From positions 117,613 through 181,612 of the forward strand of contig JAYZQT010000007.1 of assembly GCA_036136335.1 (NCBI GenBank): a DNA stretch of 64,000 bases, given 5' to 3'. Of this stretch, positions 1-9,803 are shown one piece after another. The notes beneath the pieces are model-generated. The model made no database searches and had not been told where the DNA came from. It saw nothing but the letters and a program-made list of their open reading frames with translations. The translations under genes were made by a program, and so were the position numbers. Source of the stretch: JAYZQT01 sp036136335. GTDB taxonomy: Bacteria; Pseudomonadota; Alphaproteobacteria; MPNO01; UBA830. The first letter of the stretch is position 1; each line of letters begins with the position of its first letter.

Positions 1-1500
1 TCCAGTTACTGGCGCATCAGTACTGTTTTTAGACTTGTTAAATCCGCGAAATGAGAAAAACAGTGTTAAGAATATCAATCCTATAATTACCAGAACGATT
101 GGCCGCGTTGTCCAACCCAAACCGTCATGCACTCGCATGCTTATATGGTAAGCGTTTTCCAGAATGGGGCCGAGAATAAGGGCGAGAACCAGTGGAGGCC
201 TCGGCCAGCCACCCCGCTTCATGATGAAACCGATAACACCCATTATCAGGCAGGCGATCCAATCACCCATGGATGCACCCCCAAGCCACGCACCCATGAA
301 CACAAACATAATGACCCCTGGAACGATGAGATGCCCGCGAACAAAGGCTATTTTGGCCACCTGGTTACTCCACAACATGAGGAGCCCAGCAACCAGTATG
401 TTCGCAACGACAATCGTCCAGATCATACTGAATGTAATATCAAGTTTATCAGTTAACATTTCGGGGCCCGGCTTGAGACCCTGGATCAAGAGCGCTCCCA
501 TCAATATTGCAGTTCCGAGACTCCCCGGAATACCGAAGGCAACCATGGGAAGAAGTGCCCCCCCCCGGGTAGCATTATTTGCGGCCTCAGGCGCAATGAC
601 CCCCCTTATGTCGCCCTTTCCAAACCTTGATTTGTCTTTCGCCGATTGTACGGCATGACCGTAGGCAAACCAGTCAACCACGGCCGCCCCGAGACCCGGC
701 AACATGCCTACATATGTGCCGAGAGCCGCGCAGCGTAGAGCCAGCCACCAGTGTCGAAAGGCATCCTTGATTCCCTCGACCATTCCGCCGCCCTGACTTT
801 GTTTTCTTGGCACACGGGCAATAGAAGAATCTCGAATGGCAAGATCCATAAGCTCCGGTAGGGCAAACAGACCAAGTACGACCGGTATCAGAGGAAGACC
901 GTCGAGCAGGTACGACGTACCGAACCAGTAACGTGGTATGGGGGCCGTTTCGGCGTACCCAATCATGGACATCATCAGGCCAAGTAGCGCGATGATAAGT
1001 CCCTTGAGTATTGATCCACCACTTAGCGAACCAACCATCGCGATGCCCAGCACACCCAGCATGAGAAGCTCTGGGGAACCAAACGCCAGTATTATCGGTA
1101 ACACCAGAGGGATCGACACAGCCAGTATCAACGCCCCAAAGACCCCACCAAACGCAGAGACGGTAAATGCAGCACCGAACGCCCTTGCAGCTTTGCCCTG
1201 CTGGGCCATGGGGTAACCATCCAGTATCGTTGCCTGCGATGCCGCCGTGCCCGGAATACCAAGCATTACTGACGCTATGGTATCGCTTGTCGATGTTACC
1301 GCAAACATCCCCAACAACAGGGCAAAGGCAGAAACCGGATCCATGCCGTAGGTAAACGGAAGCAGGATAACGAGGCCGATTATACCGCCCAATCCGGGAA
1401 CGGCACCGAGCCAGATCCCCAGAAAAACTCCCAAGACAAGATACCCAATTGCTGGCCACTGAAATACCAATGACAGGCCACCTAATAATGCTTCCAGCAT
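1..1500 (-). CDS. tctA: TctA-family tripartite tricarboxylate transporter permease (C-terminus off the window edge)
   Basis: Large membrane subunit of a tripartite tricarboxylate transporter, which imports a carboxylate delivered by a TctC-type binding protein. The frame is open for 500 codons from ATG at 1500 to the window edge, close to the family's usual ~500 residues, so only the tail is missing. The protein is very hydrophobic, with the two family hallmarks: GAVPGLGG at residues 32-39 and a second MLPGLG near residue 268. It also has an NNATRGGALLPM segment; the run of nine C (558-566) inside it keeps frame. It lies 50 nt downstream of the acyl-CoA ligase, suggesting an operon for uptake and CoA activation of an organic acid. 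No TctB or TctC is adjacent in the window. Confidence 0.93.
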   Translation of the reverse strand, partial: MLEALLGGLSLVFQWPAIGYLVLGVFLGIWLGAVPGLGGIIGLVILLPFTYGMDPVSAFALLLGMFAVTSTSDTIASVMLGIPGTAASQATILDGYPMAQQGKAARAFGAAFTVSAFGGVFGALILAVSIPLVLPIILAFGSPELLMLGVLGIAMVGSLSGGSILKGLIIALLGLMMSMIGYAETAPIPRYWFGTSYLLDGLPLIPVVLGLFALPELMDLAIRDSSIARVPRKQSQGGGMVEGIKDAFRHWWLALRCAALGTYVGMLPGLGAAVVDWFAYGHAVQSAKDKSRFGKGDIRGVIAPEAANNATRGGALLPMVAFGIPGSLGTAILMGALLIQGLKPGPEMLTDKLDITFSMIWTIVVANILVAGLLMLWSNQVAKIAFVRGHLIVPGVIMFVFMGAWLGGASMGDWIACLIMGVIGFIMKRGGWPRPPLVLALILGPILENAYHISMRVHDGLGWTTRPIVLVIIGLIFLTLFFSFRGFNKSKNSTDAPVTG

Positions 1501-1550
1501 CAGTCGTATTCCCCGAAGCAGTTCATTGGCATGCGGTCCGCTCCCTTTTT

Positions 1551-3236
1551 CTAACAATTATCCAGTTTGCGAAGAGATAGAAGACCTTCGGAGGTTTCTT
1601 CGCGAGTCAGAAGTTCAACAATGCTCCTTTTGTCAATCTTCATGCCTGACATTGTTACCGGAAATTCCGCAAAAACCGCAATCAGCTCGGGAGTTTTGAA
1701 TGACGCAACGCCCAGAGCTCGAAAATGCTCTCTTATTTCCGGCAATTCGAGTGACTCATCTCCCTTTAATAGAATGCAGGCGCACACCCTTTCACCCATT
1801 TCTTCATCCGGCATACCCACAACCGACGCGTCAATGACCTTAGGATGTGTAACCATCAATTCCTCGACCTCTGATGGTGCTATATTCTGCCCTCCCCGAA
1901 TAATCATCTCGGTACCGCGTCCAACGAGCTGAATATTGCCCTGCTCGTCAAACGCACCAAGATCGCCCAGCTGATAGAATTTGTCGTTCCACGACTCAAT
2001 CGTTTTCGTGAGATCACGATAATATCCCGTCCCCATAACGAGGCGGCTCGGCCCCATAACTATCATTCCCGTTTCGCCTCGTGGTTTGTCATTTCCCTGT
2101 TCGTCAACAATCCTGACGTCGTTATCCGGAAATGGCTTACCAACCGTTCGAATACGAACCTCACGATCATCGTCGAGCGTGGACATCGAAATTCCGCCAA
2201 AATCCATCGTCCCATAACAACGCACTAAACCGCACCGAGCACGTTCCTCAACTGCTGTCGCCAGTTCATAACTGATAGACGCAGCGTATGTTGCAAAACA
2301 CCGTATCGGCGCGTCTGCGAGACTGTCGATCGCACCCTGTGCCATCATCCGTGCAAGCATGGCAGGAACGACAGTGGCAACATTCACACCCTCCTCAACC
2401 AGAAATCTTGGAGTCTCAATCGGATCAAATCGTGTTTCAATGACAATGGTTGCCGCATAATACGGCGCGGCATGGTGCACAAGCGAATCCGATGTGCCCG
2501 AGGTCATCGGAGGCAAGGCCGCGACCGTTTCACCGAGCGAAAGATGTACCCCTTCGGCATGCCTCAGGGAAAGCCAGGTTCGATTGCCGAATATCGTATC
2601 AGCAATTTTGGGAGCACTTGTCGATCCACTAGTGGTTGTCAGATAAAACCTTTCGTTCCAGCCAAACCGGGTATGATCAAGCAAATGCTGGGAGATTTCA
2701 GAAGGGCCTTCAGCAAGAAGAGCTTCGTAGCTTGTACCCCAGGAAACCCCGGGCGCCTCTCCGACAGTAGTGAATTCGATTTTGATATCTTTTTGCTCAA
2801 GCATTCCCCTTAGACGGTCATAATGGCCTTGTGCTGCCCGTGCTCCCGACACGAAGGCTAGTTTAGGCCCCGCCCTCTCAATTATGGAAACCAGCTCTCC
2901 CTCACGAAATGCAGAATTGGTCAGAATTATCCGGATGCCAGCCTTTTCGCAGGCGAGGCGAATGAGAAATTGTTCTGCGCTGTTTGACAGATGAATAAGA
3001 GCAATGTCCGGACGCATGAACCCGCGTTCCAACATTGTGTGAGCAAGACGATCGGAAAGGTCTTTGACTTCGGACCAGTCAAGTCGGATCCGTCGGTCCA
3101 CTAGTGCCATCTGACTGGGCACTTCAGCCGCGTTGAGATCACAGGCACGGGAAAATGTTAAATTCTGAGAACGCGAACTCAGACCTGAAATGAGTGCGAG
3201 CCTTTCATTCGCAACACCCTGTGATGCTCCCCACAT
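1551..3236 (-). CDS. class I adenylate-forming acyl-CoA synthetase/ligase
   Basis: Cytosolic AMP-dependent synthetase that activates a carboxylic acid to its CoA thioester through an acyl-adenylate. The 561 residues fit the family. The phosphate-binding loop TTTSGSTSAPK lies at about 200-210, YGTMDFGG in the middle, and the GDLGAFDEQGNIQLVGR hinge with IIRGGQNIAPSEVEE follows. The C-terminal catalytic lysine is in a MKIDK context. The substrate cannot be read from sequence. Its place between an OYE-type enoate reductase and a TctA permease suggests an imported aromatic or unsaturated carboxylate. Start is the first ATG, preceded by a short spacer from the upstream reductase. Confidence 0.9.
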   Translation of the reverse strand: MWGASQGVANERLALISGLSSRSQNLTFSRACDLNAAEVPSQMALVDRRIRLDWSEVKDLSDRLAHTMLERGFMRPDIALIHLSNSAEQFLIRLACEKAGIRIILTNSAFREGELVSIIERAGPKLAFVSGARAAQGHYDRLRGMLEQKDIKIEFTTVGEAPGVSWGTSYEALLAEGPSEISQHLLDHTRFGWNERFYLTTTSGSTSAPKIADTIFGNRTWLSLRHAEGVHLSLGETVAALPPMTSGTSDSLVHHAAPYYAATIVIETRFDPIETPRFLVEEGVNVATVVPAMLARMMAQGAIDSLADAPIRCFATYAASISYELATAVEERARCGLVRCYGTMDFGGISMSTLDDDREVRIRTVGKPFPDNDVRIVDEQGNDKPRGETGMIVMGPSRLVMGTGYYRDLTKTIESWNDKFYQLGDLGAFDEQGNIQLVGRGTEMIIRGGQNIAPSEVEELMVTHPKVIDASVVGMPDEEMGERVCACILLKGDESLELPEIREHFRALGVASFKTPELIAVFAEFPVTMSGMKIDKRSIVELLTREETSEGLLSLRKLDNC

Positions 3237-3290
3237 CTGGTTTACCTGCCCATGTTAGTGTCTGATCAGCCCAATTACCGAAGCCGCATG

Positions 3291-5261
3291 CTAGAGCCCC
3301 AACGCAACATCGTAGGCTTCCGCAATCCCCACCATCGCATGATCGATTTCCTTAGCGTCACCAATCACCCGCAAATCTGGCGCTCCCATCCGAAGCCATT
3401 CAATCATGTCTTCGTTTGCCTCGTAGCCCGCACAGACAACCACTGTGTCGGCCGGAATTTCGATTTCTTTATTGTTTTCCATGGAGTGAGCGTGAATTGT
3501 ATTCTGTCCAATTAATGTCACGGTGCAACCAGGCATCCTCCTGACGTTATTGTGTTCCAGTTCCTCGACGAGGACCCACCTCGTTGCCGGACCGAGACCG
3601 GTACCAAGGCGAGGGTTTCGACCAATCAGAACCACATCATGTCCGCTTCCGTCAATCACGTCCCGGACATCATCGTAACCCCCGTAGGATGTGAGATGGG
3701 CTACCAGATCTCTGTCCATCTGATGACGGGTAGCAATAAAGTGGGCGACCTCAACACCAGCGCCGCCGGCGCCAACGACAACAACGCGCTTCCCGAGCGT
3801 AACGTCGCCCATCAATACCTGCTCGCCGGTGACAACATGCGCCTGGTCTATGCCCGGTATATCGGGCATAACCGCGGTCGCGCCTATAGTTACGATTACG
3901 TCATCAGGTGCCTCCGATTTAAGGAGATCCGGGGTAACTTCCGTCGACATATGAAAATGCACCCCAGCCCGTTTTGTCTCCCCCACAAGCCAAGACAAAA
4001 ACAGCCGCAGCGGTTCGCGCCCAGGGGGCGCATAGGACACAAGCCATTTACCACCGAGAAAAGCCTGTTTTTCGTATAGGTGAACGCCATGTCCACGTTC
4101 GGCGGCAGTAAGCGCAGCCTGCAGACCAATGCATCCGCCGCCGACCACAATCACTTTTTTGACAACCTCAGCCATCGCCACTTTTTCCATCTCCGAATGC
4201 CTCCCTGCTCGCGGGTTCACCAGACACCGGACAGTTCGCTCGCGAACCGTCGCTTCGTCGAGGCACTCGTTACAGGCGACACATGCTCGTATCTGGTCCC
4301 AGTTTCCGGTCCTCGCCTTGTTAGGCCAATCTGGATCAGCAAGCGCACCACGCGCAATCGAAATATAATCGGCCCAGCCTTTTCGAAGAACCTCTTCGGC
4401 TTTAAATGGATCAGTAATCCGGGTGGAAGCTGCCACCTTGGCACCAAGGCCCGATTGTTTAATTCCGAAAGCAAGCATAGCCAACGCACTCTCCGGCACA
4501 TTGGGAGTCAGATTTGGAACGGTTGTCGCATGTCCGCCTGCCGCAACGTTGAAAAGGTCAACACCTGCCTCAGCCATTCTGATAGCGTTCCGCACAGAAA
4601 CCTCCATACCGTATCCGCCCTTAATAAATTCTGCACCATGCAAACGTGATGTCAGGGGAATGGCTTTTCCAAGCTCTTCGCGAATGCCCCTTACGATAGC
4701 CAGTGTAAAATTCAAGCGTCGTTCTTCATCACCTCCCCACTCATCATCCCGATCATTGAACACCTGGGATGTAAATATGCTCATGGCACCGCCACCATTA
4801 CCAAGCAGGTCAATACCATCGTACCCCGCGTCAATCGCCCTTAGCGCGGTATCAATGACCGCCTGTATCCAAGAATGTATTTCATCACTGGTGAAATCCG
4901 ACAGACTGGGTTTCCGACGCATCTGATGCAAGGCCCAGATCCGACGCAAACCAATCTGGGCAAAGGATTGTGCACCTTCATCCCTTAATCGACGGGTCAA
5001 CCGAGCATGCACACCCACATGACGGTCCGTATTGAGTAAAAATTCACCAGGGCTGGCGTGGTCAAACTGAAAAGAGTCGATTATGCCCACGCCAATCTGG
5101 CCAAATCCGCCACGGGCCCGAGCGACATAAAAATTTATTCCTTCTTCTGACAATCCGTCCTCGGGGTCCCCAAGGTTGGTGTGCATCGCGGGCATAATCA
5201 GTCGGTTTTTGACCTCAAGCTGTCCAACAAGGCCTGGTTTGAACAGATTAGGAAATATCAT
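3291..5261 (-). CDS. NADH:flavin oxidoreductase / 2,4-dienoyl-CoA reductase-like (OYE + Fe-S + FAD)
   Basis: Modular flavoenzyme reducing an activated C=C bond. An N-terminal FMN-binding old-yellow-enzyme barrel (about 1-340) starts with the typical FPNLFKPG. It is followed by a cysteine cluster (CVACNEC, then a C about 12 residues later) for a 4Fe-4S centre. The C-terminal FAD/NAD half has VIVVGGGCIGLQAA and a second VVVVGAGGAGVEVA dinucleotide fold. ATG at 5261 is preferred because homologs begin there; a TTG at 5303 would add 14 unconserved residues and lacks a ribosome site. Length about 656 aa matches FadH-like enzymes. It is followed by the acyl-CoA ligase and TctA on the same strand, consistent with degradation of an unsaturated or aromatic acid. 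Substrate unknown. Confidence 0.9.
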   Translation of the reverse strand: MIFPNLFKPGLVGQLEVKNRLIMPAMHTNLGDPEDGLSEEGINFYVARARGGFGQIGVGIIDSFQFDHASPGEFLLNTDRHVGVHARLTRRLRDEGAQSFAQIGLRRIWALHQMRRKPSLSDFTSDEIHSWIQAVIDTALRAIDAGYDGIDLLGNGGGAMSIFTSQVFNDRDDEWGGDEERRLNFTLAIVRGIREELGKAIPLTSRLHGAEFIKGGYGMEVSVRNAIRMAEAGVDLFNVAAGGHATTVPNLTPNVPESALAMLAFGIKQSGLGAKVAASTRITDPFKAEEVLRKGWADYISIARGALADPDWPNKARTGNWDQIRACVACNECLDEATVRERTVRCLVNPRAGRHSEMEKVAMAEVVKKVIVVGGGCIGLQAALTAAERGHGVHLYEKQAFLGGKWLVSYAPPGREPLRLFLSWLVGETKRAGVHFHMSTEVTPDLLKSEAPDDVIVTIGATAVMPDIPGIDQAHVVTGEQVLMGDVTLGKRVVVVGAGGAGVEVAHFIATRHQMDRDLVAHLTSYGGYDDVRDVIDGSGHDVVLIGRNPRLGTGLGPATRWVLVEELEHNNVRRMPGCTVTLIGQNTIHAHSMENNKEIEIPADTVVVCAGYEANEDMIEWLRMGAPDLRVIGDAKEIDHAMVGIAEAYDVALGL

Positions 5262-5629
5262 TTTATTGATCCCGTATCGTTTGCGTTCCGTATGGCCAGG
5301 CAAACGGAACGGTTAAGGTGATTGGAAGCCAAATAGCCGTTGCTATTCTGGCCGGATGTAGGCGGCGCCTTAATGATTTATCGCCAAAAATTCTCTCCAG
5401 CGCATCACAAAAGGACAAACTCATCCGGCGGAAAAGTGAGTTTAGAGACGACGTCCAAGATTTCAGATCAAAGGCCCCTCTGAATAAAGGCTTGAAACAG
5501 GTTTAAAGTCCCCATCCACTTTCTGCTCCGGGCACCACAGGGGCCTTTTGACAACCCGCCCCTTCACAGATTCGATTTTAAAAATAAACTGAGGGCGCAA
5601 CCGTAAACCGCGCCCTCAGTCAGCAGAAC
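5262..5629. other. intergenic region between dctP-like gene and flavin reductase
   Basis: About 370 bases with no credible gene. The part next to 5630 carries a good intrinsic terminator for the upstream minus-strand binding-protein gene (listed separately). The remainder probably holds the promoter of the reductase-ligase-tctA run. A 62-codon plus-strand frame at 5318-5506 has no family resemblance or ribosome site and is not called. Confidence 0.6.
5571..5620 (-). terminator. rho-independent terminator of the TRAP binding-protein gene
   Basis: Perfect 11-bp inverted repeat, arms at 5588-5598 and 5610-5620 (ACTGAGGGCGC on the plus strand). It begins 10 nt beyond the stop of the gene ending at 5630. 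Read on the minus strand, the stem is followed by AGTTTATTTTTAAAA, giving the U-rich tract of an intrinsic terminator. Confidence 0.85.
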
Positions 5630-6649
5630 TTAAGAGCCAGTATATTTTTTTGATGTCTTTTTCATCAACTCGAACATCGCTTTGACATCAGCCCGTTTTC
5701 CGAGAATTTCGTCACCAATCGGATTTACAATTTGCATGAATTTTTTCTGATCACTGGCTGAAAGACGAATAACCTCAGCACCAGCATTCCGCCACCCCTG
5801 TTCAGCGCGAGACCCGTAAGCCTGAGCCGTTTTGTACATGAAATCTTCCACTTCACGACCTGAATCGGCAACGGCTTTTTGAAGGTTTTTGGGCAGTTGC
5901 TTGAACCAGGCCATGCTGACGAAACCAGCGCAGGGGATGTATGTATCATTCACGACAGTAATAAACTTCGCAACTGTATGGTGTTTTGTTGCGTTCATCA
6001 CTGTAATGTTGGACCGCACACCATCAATCATTCTGCGTTGTAAAGCCGGTACAGTCTCGCTGTAGGGCATGGGCACACCAGTGGCCCCAAGGCGGTTCAT
6101 AATCTCTACTTCAACTTTCGTCGCAAGCACCCGGAATTTTCGGCCTTTGAAGTCGCCAAGCGTGCGAACTGGTTTCATAGTTGCATACGAAGTCGGCCCA
6201 TACATCCAGAGGCTCACGCCTTTGACACCTTTCCTGGTACCCACCTCGAGGAATGGACTACGAAAATCCGGATCTGTGATCGTTTTATGTGCGTGCAGCG
6301 GACTGTTAAACACGCCCGGCACTTCAAGTACCTGAAATCTTGAATCAACACCCTTTAAAAAGCCTGTAGGCGTTCCAAAAAATTCCACCGTCCCGAGTTG
6401 AAGACCCTCAATCTGCCTTGGTATTTTTCCAAGTTGGGCCGCCGGATACAATTTTGCTTCGATCTGGCCACCTGAGTTCTTTTCAATTACCGTTTTGTAT
6501 TTTTTTATGAACTCATGAAGAGGATCATTTGCCACAATGATTGATAATTTCATTGTGTATTTTTTTGCAGAAGCCGGTACCGCGGACATTGCAAAAGCGA
6601 TGCTCGCCAAACCTAACACCGACAGACCTAACCCACGTCTAATAGACAT
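5630..6649 (-). CDS. dctP: TRAP transporter substrate-binding protein, DctP family
   Basis: Periplasmic solute receptor (339 aa) for a TRAP carboxylate transporter. A Sec signal peptide is clear: MSIRRG, hydrophobic core, cleavage after VPASA before KKYTMKLS. The mature protein has the family features: an NSGGQIEAKLYPAAQLG segment, LGTVEFFG, and the FKGRKFRVLATKVE region that contains the usual carboxylate-binding arginine. GGGAG lies 8 nt upstream of the ATG. It is monocistronic, with its own terminator; no membrane subunits adjoin it. The fused TRAP permease 6 kb away has its own binding protein, so the partner of this one is uncertain. Confidence 0.92.
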   Translation of the reverse strand: MSIRRGLGLSVLGLASIAFAMSAVPASAKKYTMKLSIIVANDPLHEFIKKYKTVIEKNSGGQIEAKLYPAAQLGKIPRQIEGLQLGTVEFFGTPTGFLKGVDSRFQVLEVPGVFNSPLHAHKTITDPDFRSPFLEVGTRKGVKGVSLWMYGPTSYATMKPVRTLGDFKGRKFRVLATKVEVEIMNRLGATGVPMPYSETVPALQRRMIDGVRSNITVMNATKHHTVAKFITVVNDTYIPCAGFVSMAWFKQLPKNLQKAVADSGREVEDFMYKTAQAYGSRAEQGWRNAGAEVIRLSASDQKKFMQIVNPIGDEILGKRADVKAMFELMKKTSKKYTGS

Positions 6650-6938
6650 ATCTCGCTCCCAATTTTATTAAGTATGCAGAAAAATTATTACCTCAAGAAC
6701 ATGTTTTGAGCGGTTCCAATTCGCCCCACCGCACAGGATTATGCAGTGGTTTTGAGATGAAGTCTAATAATCCTGTTCCCGTATGCAAAATGCAAACCCA
6801 CGCCTCCGCGCTTGTTATTGACACAGGTCGGTTTCGGGTTATCAATTTGACCGTTCGCAGCAGGTTTTCCCATTCTACCAAGTGTTTTTGCAGGCTTAAA
6901 GCCTACCAATCATCAAAGTTAAACTAGGGGACGTTCAA

Positions 6939-8423
6939 ATGGTTGATTTGCCAAGGGATTTTAGAGCCGGCAATCTCAAGGGATTAAAGGCGGTCGTTGA
7001 AGAAGCCGATTATGAAAGGCTTTTCCCCAAGAACCGATACACATGTAAAGACTGGCTTCAGAAAGAATACGATCTGTTGTGGTCCCGCGTGTGGCAGTGG
7101 GCCTGTCGCGAGGAAGAAATTCCAGACGTTGGCGATTTTTATGAATATCGAATTGGCGATCAGTCTTTCCTGATCGTCAGAGATAAGGACAGATCCCTGA
7201 AGGCGTACTACAACTCATGCATGCACCGCGGAACCCGACTTGTTGAAGGCGCACATGAATTCGGAGGGCCTGGAACATTTAACGGAAATAAAGCACAGTT
7301 CGATGGCAAAATCACCTGTGTATTCCATGGGTGGGCTTATGACCTTAACGGCGAGTTATGCCACCTCCCCGGGGCAAAAGACTTTGGAAAGGGTATGGTT
7401 CAGCGTGAGAAAGTTTGCCTGCGACAGGCACTGGTGGATAGCTGGGGCGGATTTGTATTTATTAACATGGACCTGAATGCCGAGCCTTTGCTCGATTATC
7501 TTGATCCCGTCCCGGCAAATTTAACAGATTACGCCATCAGCGAGATGCGATTGCTCAGACACTATACCACAATCCTGCCTTGTAACTGGAAGTATGGAAT
7601 TGACCAGTTTCAGGAGGGTTATCATGTGTGGGCCACACACGTAATGGATCTTAACAATGTTGGTGCGGTTTCCACCGGACCTGGCGGTCGACGAGTAGGC
7701 GAAAAAAAAGGCAACAGGTATCCGCCGCCCGATAAGGTTGGCGCCATGACCGTATATGAACAGTTTGACCTGCACACGAATTTCTGGGAACCACACTGGC
7801 AGCTGACGACCGGATTGCCCCCCGGAGTAAAGCTTCGAGACCTAGGAGATGAGGAATACCCCACACCAAAAGAATGGGCCCGCAAGGCCATAGAGACAAT
7901 GGTGGTCCAGAACCGGGTAGCTCAATACGAACTAGACCATTTTGATACTCTCGGCGAACTGCCTCTTGAAATGGAGGGACCCGAATTCATGGTCCAGAAC
8001 CGACGGGACGCATGCGCGGGCAAAGGGATTGATCTATCTCACCTGACCAGCCAACAGATGTACGGCTTTCCAACTGAACACCGCATCTTTCCAAATATGC
8101 GGGGACCGGTTGCGGGTAACAGTTATGTTTTGTTCAGGGCAAGACCTAACGGCGACGATCCGGATAGCATGATCTGGGACATTTATTTCATGTTCCGATA
8201 CGGACCCGGCGACGAGCCCGATATCCACTACGAATACATTCCTGAATGGCAGAATTATCCTCGCGAACGGATGCCACCGTCATTTATGCAGGACTTCAAG
8301 ACGACACCGTTATTTCAGAAGGGAATGCATTCGAAGGCATTTCCGGGCCACCGGTACTGCAAACAGGAACAGAACGTGATCCATACCCAGAAATTGCTCG
8401 ACCAGATTATTGGGATGGAGTGA
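6939..8423 (+). CDS. Rieske-type aromatic ring-hydroxylating oxygenase, alpha subunit
   Basis: Terminal oxygenase subunit (494 aa) with an N-terminal Rieske [2Fe-2S] domain and a C-terminal mononuclear iron domain. Rieske ligands are C94-x-H96 and C127-x2-H130. The gap between the pairs is 30 residues instead of the usual ~17, because of a glycine-rich insertion near residues 106-120. Iron-site residues are H229 and H234 in the DQFQEGYHVWATH segment. GGGGA precedes the ATG. No beta subunit, ferredoxin or reductase adjoins it; a VOC protein follows 150 nt downstream. It is likely the first step in oxidation of an aromatic or N-methylated compound, with an unknown substrate. It is divergent from the TRAP binding protein, sharing a 289-bp intergenic region. 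Confidence 0.92.
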   Translation: MVDLPRDFRAGNLKGLKAVVEEADYERLFPKNRYTCKDWLQKEYDLLWSRVWQWACREEEIPDVGDFYEYRIGDQSFLIVRDKDRSLKAYYNSCMHRGTRLVEGAHEFGGPGTFNGNKAQFDGKITCVFHGWAYDLNGELCHLPGAKDFGKGMVQREKVCLRQALVDSWGGFVFINMDLNAEPLLDYLDPVPANLTDYAISEMRLLRHYTTILPCNWKYGIDQFQEGYHVWATHVMDLNNVGAVSTGPGGRRVGEKKGNRYPPPDKVGAMTVYEQFDLHTNFWEPHWQLTTGLPPGVKLRDLGDEEYPTPKEWARKAIETMVVQNRVAQYELDHFDTLGELPLEMEGPEFMVQNRRDACAGKGIDLSHLTSQQMYGFPTEHRIFPNMRGPVAGNSYVLFRARPNGDDPDSMIWDIYFMFRYGPGDEPDIHYEYIPEWQNYPRERMPPSFMQDFKTTPLFQKGMHSKAFPGHRYCKQEQNVIHTQKLLDQIIGME

Positions 8424-8575
8424 AAAAATACAAACTTTCGCAAATCCTGTAGCGCGATCACAATACCTATCCGTCCATGGAAAGCTAAACCCGAAGGGCC
8501 TGTAGATTATGGATTTAAATTCTCGATCTACACCAATATTGCGTAACAAATAAGAATTACAAAAGGCAGTCACCG

Positions 8576-9613
8576 ATGAAACCCCTGATAGATCTTCCTT
8601 TTCTTTCACACGGCCACGCGACACTGAAAGATGTTGAAGAGTCCATAAGGTTTTACCGGGACTTCCTCGGGCTTGATGTCGTTAAGACAAGCCCTCGCAC
8701 ACTGGTTGCCCGTCTTGGCAGCAATACGGCTATCGTCGGTGTCACTCTGGGTGAAAAGGGGTTGGCCAAGGCGCATCGACCCTGGTTAGAGCATGCTCAC
8801 TTCGGATTGGACTTAGCGGGGGCCGATGAGGTGAAAGATGCCTTTCAACTTGCGCTTGCATACGGGTCTCACTTCAATATTCAGAATGTGGGAGACCTGA
8901 CGGAGAACGACGAGGGTCTGTCTTTTATGATTTGTGATCAGGACGGAAATTACTGGCAAATACTTGAGAACGCAGAGGACGGTTATTCCCGCTTTTTTGA
9001 ACGGCAGTGCGATACCAAAAATGCGCTTGCGTCGTTTACAAGATCTGCAATCGACACTCGAACTTCTATCCTGAAGCCACGCTTGATGTCGCATATGACC
9101 TGCGAAGTCATCAACATTGAAAAATCCCAAGCGCTCTACGAGGAAATGTTCGGACTTGAATGCATCAGGCTCGGGCCGAAGCGGATGCTCGGACGGTTGA
9201 ACAGTGTCGCGGTGATCGATTTTCTGGAAACCGAAACGAAAGTGCGGGAACACAAAATGCATAATCATATTGGATTTGATGTTGCTGGGCCCGAAATCGT
9301 CGATGCGGCGCGTGAAATCATTGTTCAAAATCAGCAGAGGTTCGGATTCGATGTTATCCACAAGACAAGCGGTAGCCACGGTAGTTATGGATTCACGTTC
9401 TCGGATCTTGACAACAACGCGTGGCAAATAGAAGACTATCCGCGCGGTGGCTATTACTGGATGTTTGAACAAGGCGGTGATCTTGAAAACAAGTTCCAGC
9501 CAAATGTAGGTGGTGTCAACGACTGGCACGAACTGATTGACCCCGAGACATATGAATATCTAGGCGTGTCCAACCAGAGAAAAAAACCGGGAGGAAAATC
9601 TCGGGAAAATTAA
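8576..9613 (+). CDS. two-domain VOC (glyoxalase/extradiol dioxygenase-like) protein
   Basis: 345-residue protein with two vicinal-oxygen-chelate modules, about 8-145 and 165-310. Candidate metal ligands are His in LSHGHATL (H12/H14) and in HAHFGLD of module one, and SHMTCEV, HNHIGFD and the acidic WQIEDYP of module two. A full set of ligands in module two resembles type I extradiol dioxygenases, where only the C-terminal domain is catalytic. AAAGG lies upstream of the ATG. It follows a Rieske oxygenase on the same strand, fitting ring hydroxylation then ring cleavage. A non-dioxygenase VOC activity is also possible. Confidence 0.82.
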   Translation: MKPLIDLPFLSHGHATLKDVEESIRFYRDFLGLDVVKTSPRTLVARLGSNTAIVGVTLGEKGLAKAHRPWLEHAHFGLDLAGADEVKDAFQLALAYGSHFNIQNVGDLTENDEGLSFMICDQDGNYWQILENAEDGYSRFFERQCDTKNALASFTRSAIDTRTSILKPRLMSHMTCEVINIEKSQALYEEMFGLECIRLGPKRMLGRLNSVAVIDFLETETKVREHKMHNHIGFDVAGPEIVDAAREIIVQNQQRFGFDVIHKTSGSHGSYGFTFSDLDNNAWQIEDYPRGGYYWMFEQGGDLENKFQPNVGGVNDWHELIDPETYEYLGVSNQRKKPGGKSREN

Positions 9614-9635
9614 TGAATTTATGAAACGGCATTTG

Positions 9636-9665
9636 GTTTTCCAAGAATGGAAAACAGTGTTTTCT
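9636..9665 (+). terminator. possible weak terminator after the VOC gene
   Basis: A 7-bp perfect hairpin (GTTTTCC / GGAAAAC, loop of 6) sits 23 nt after the VOC stop and is followed by AGTGTTTTCTG. The stem is AT-rich and the T-tract is short, so this is tentative. Confidence 0.35.
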
Positions 9666-9803
9666 GCCTCTAGCCGTTCATGGCTGATATTGCGTTACCG
9701 AGGCACCTTCCGCGGATATCAGCGCCATATGCTGATTTTTGGTATTCCGGTCATCAGGGATAGAGGCGCTGAATAGCGATCTCAAGCACACACATTTCAT
9801 ACT

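Noticed and set aside
674..1459. 261-codon minus-strand frame rich in C, G, R and W
   Set aside because: It is an out-of-frame shadow of TctA, whose own frame runs from ATG 1500 to the window edge with family motifs.
5318..5506. 62-codon plus-strand frame
   Set aside because: No ribosome site, no family features, and it lies in the intergenic region upstream of a minus-strand gene.
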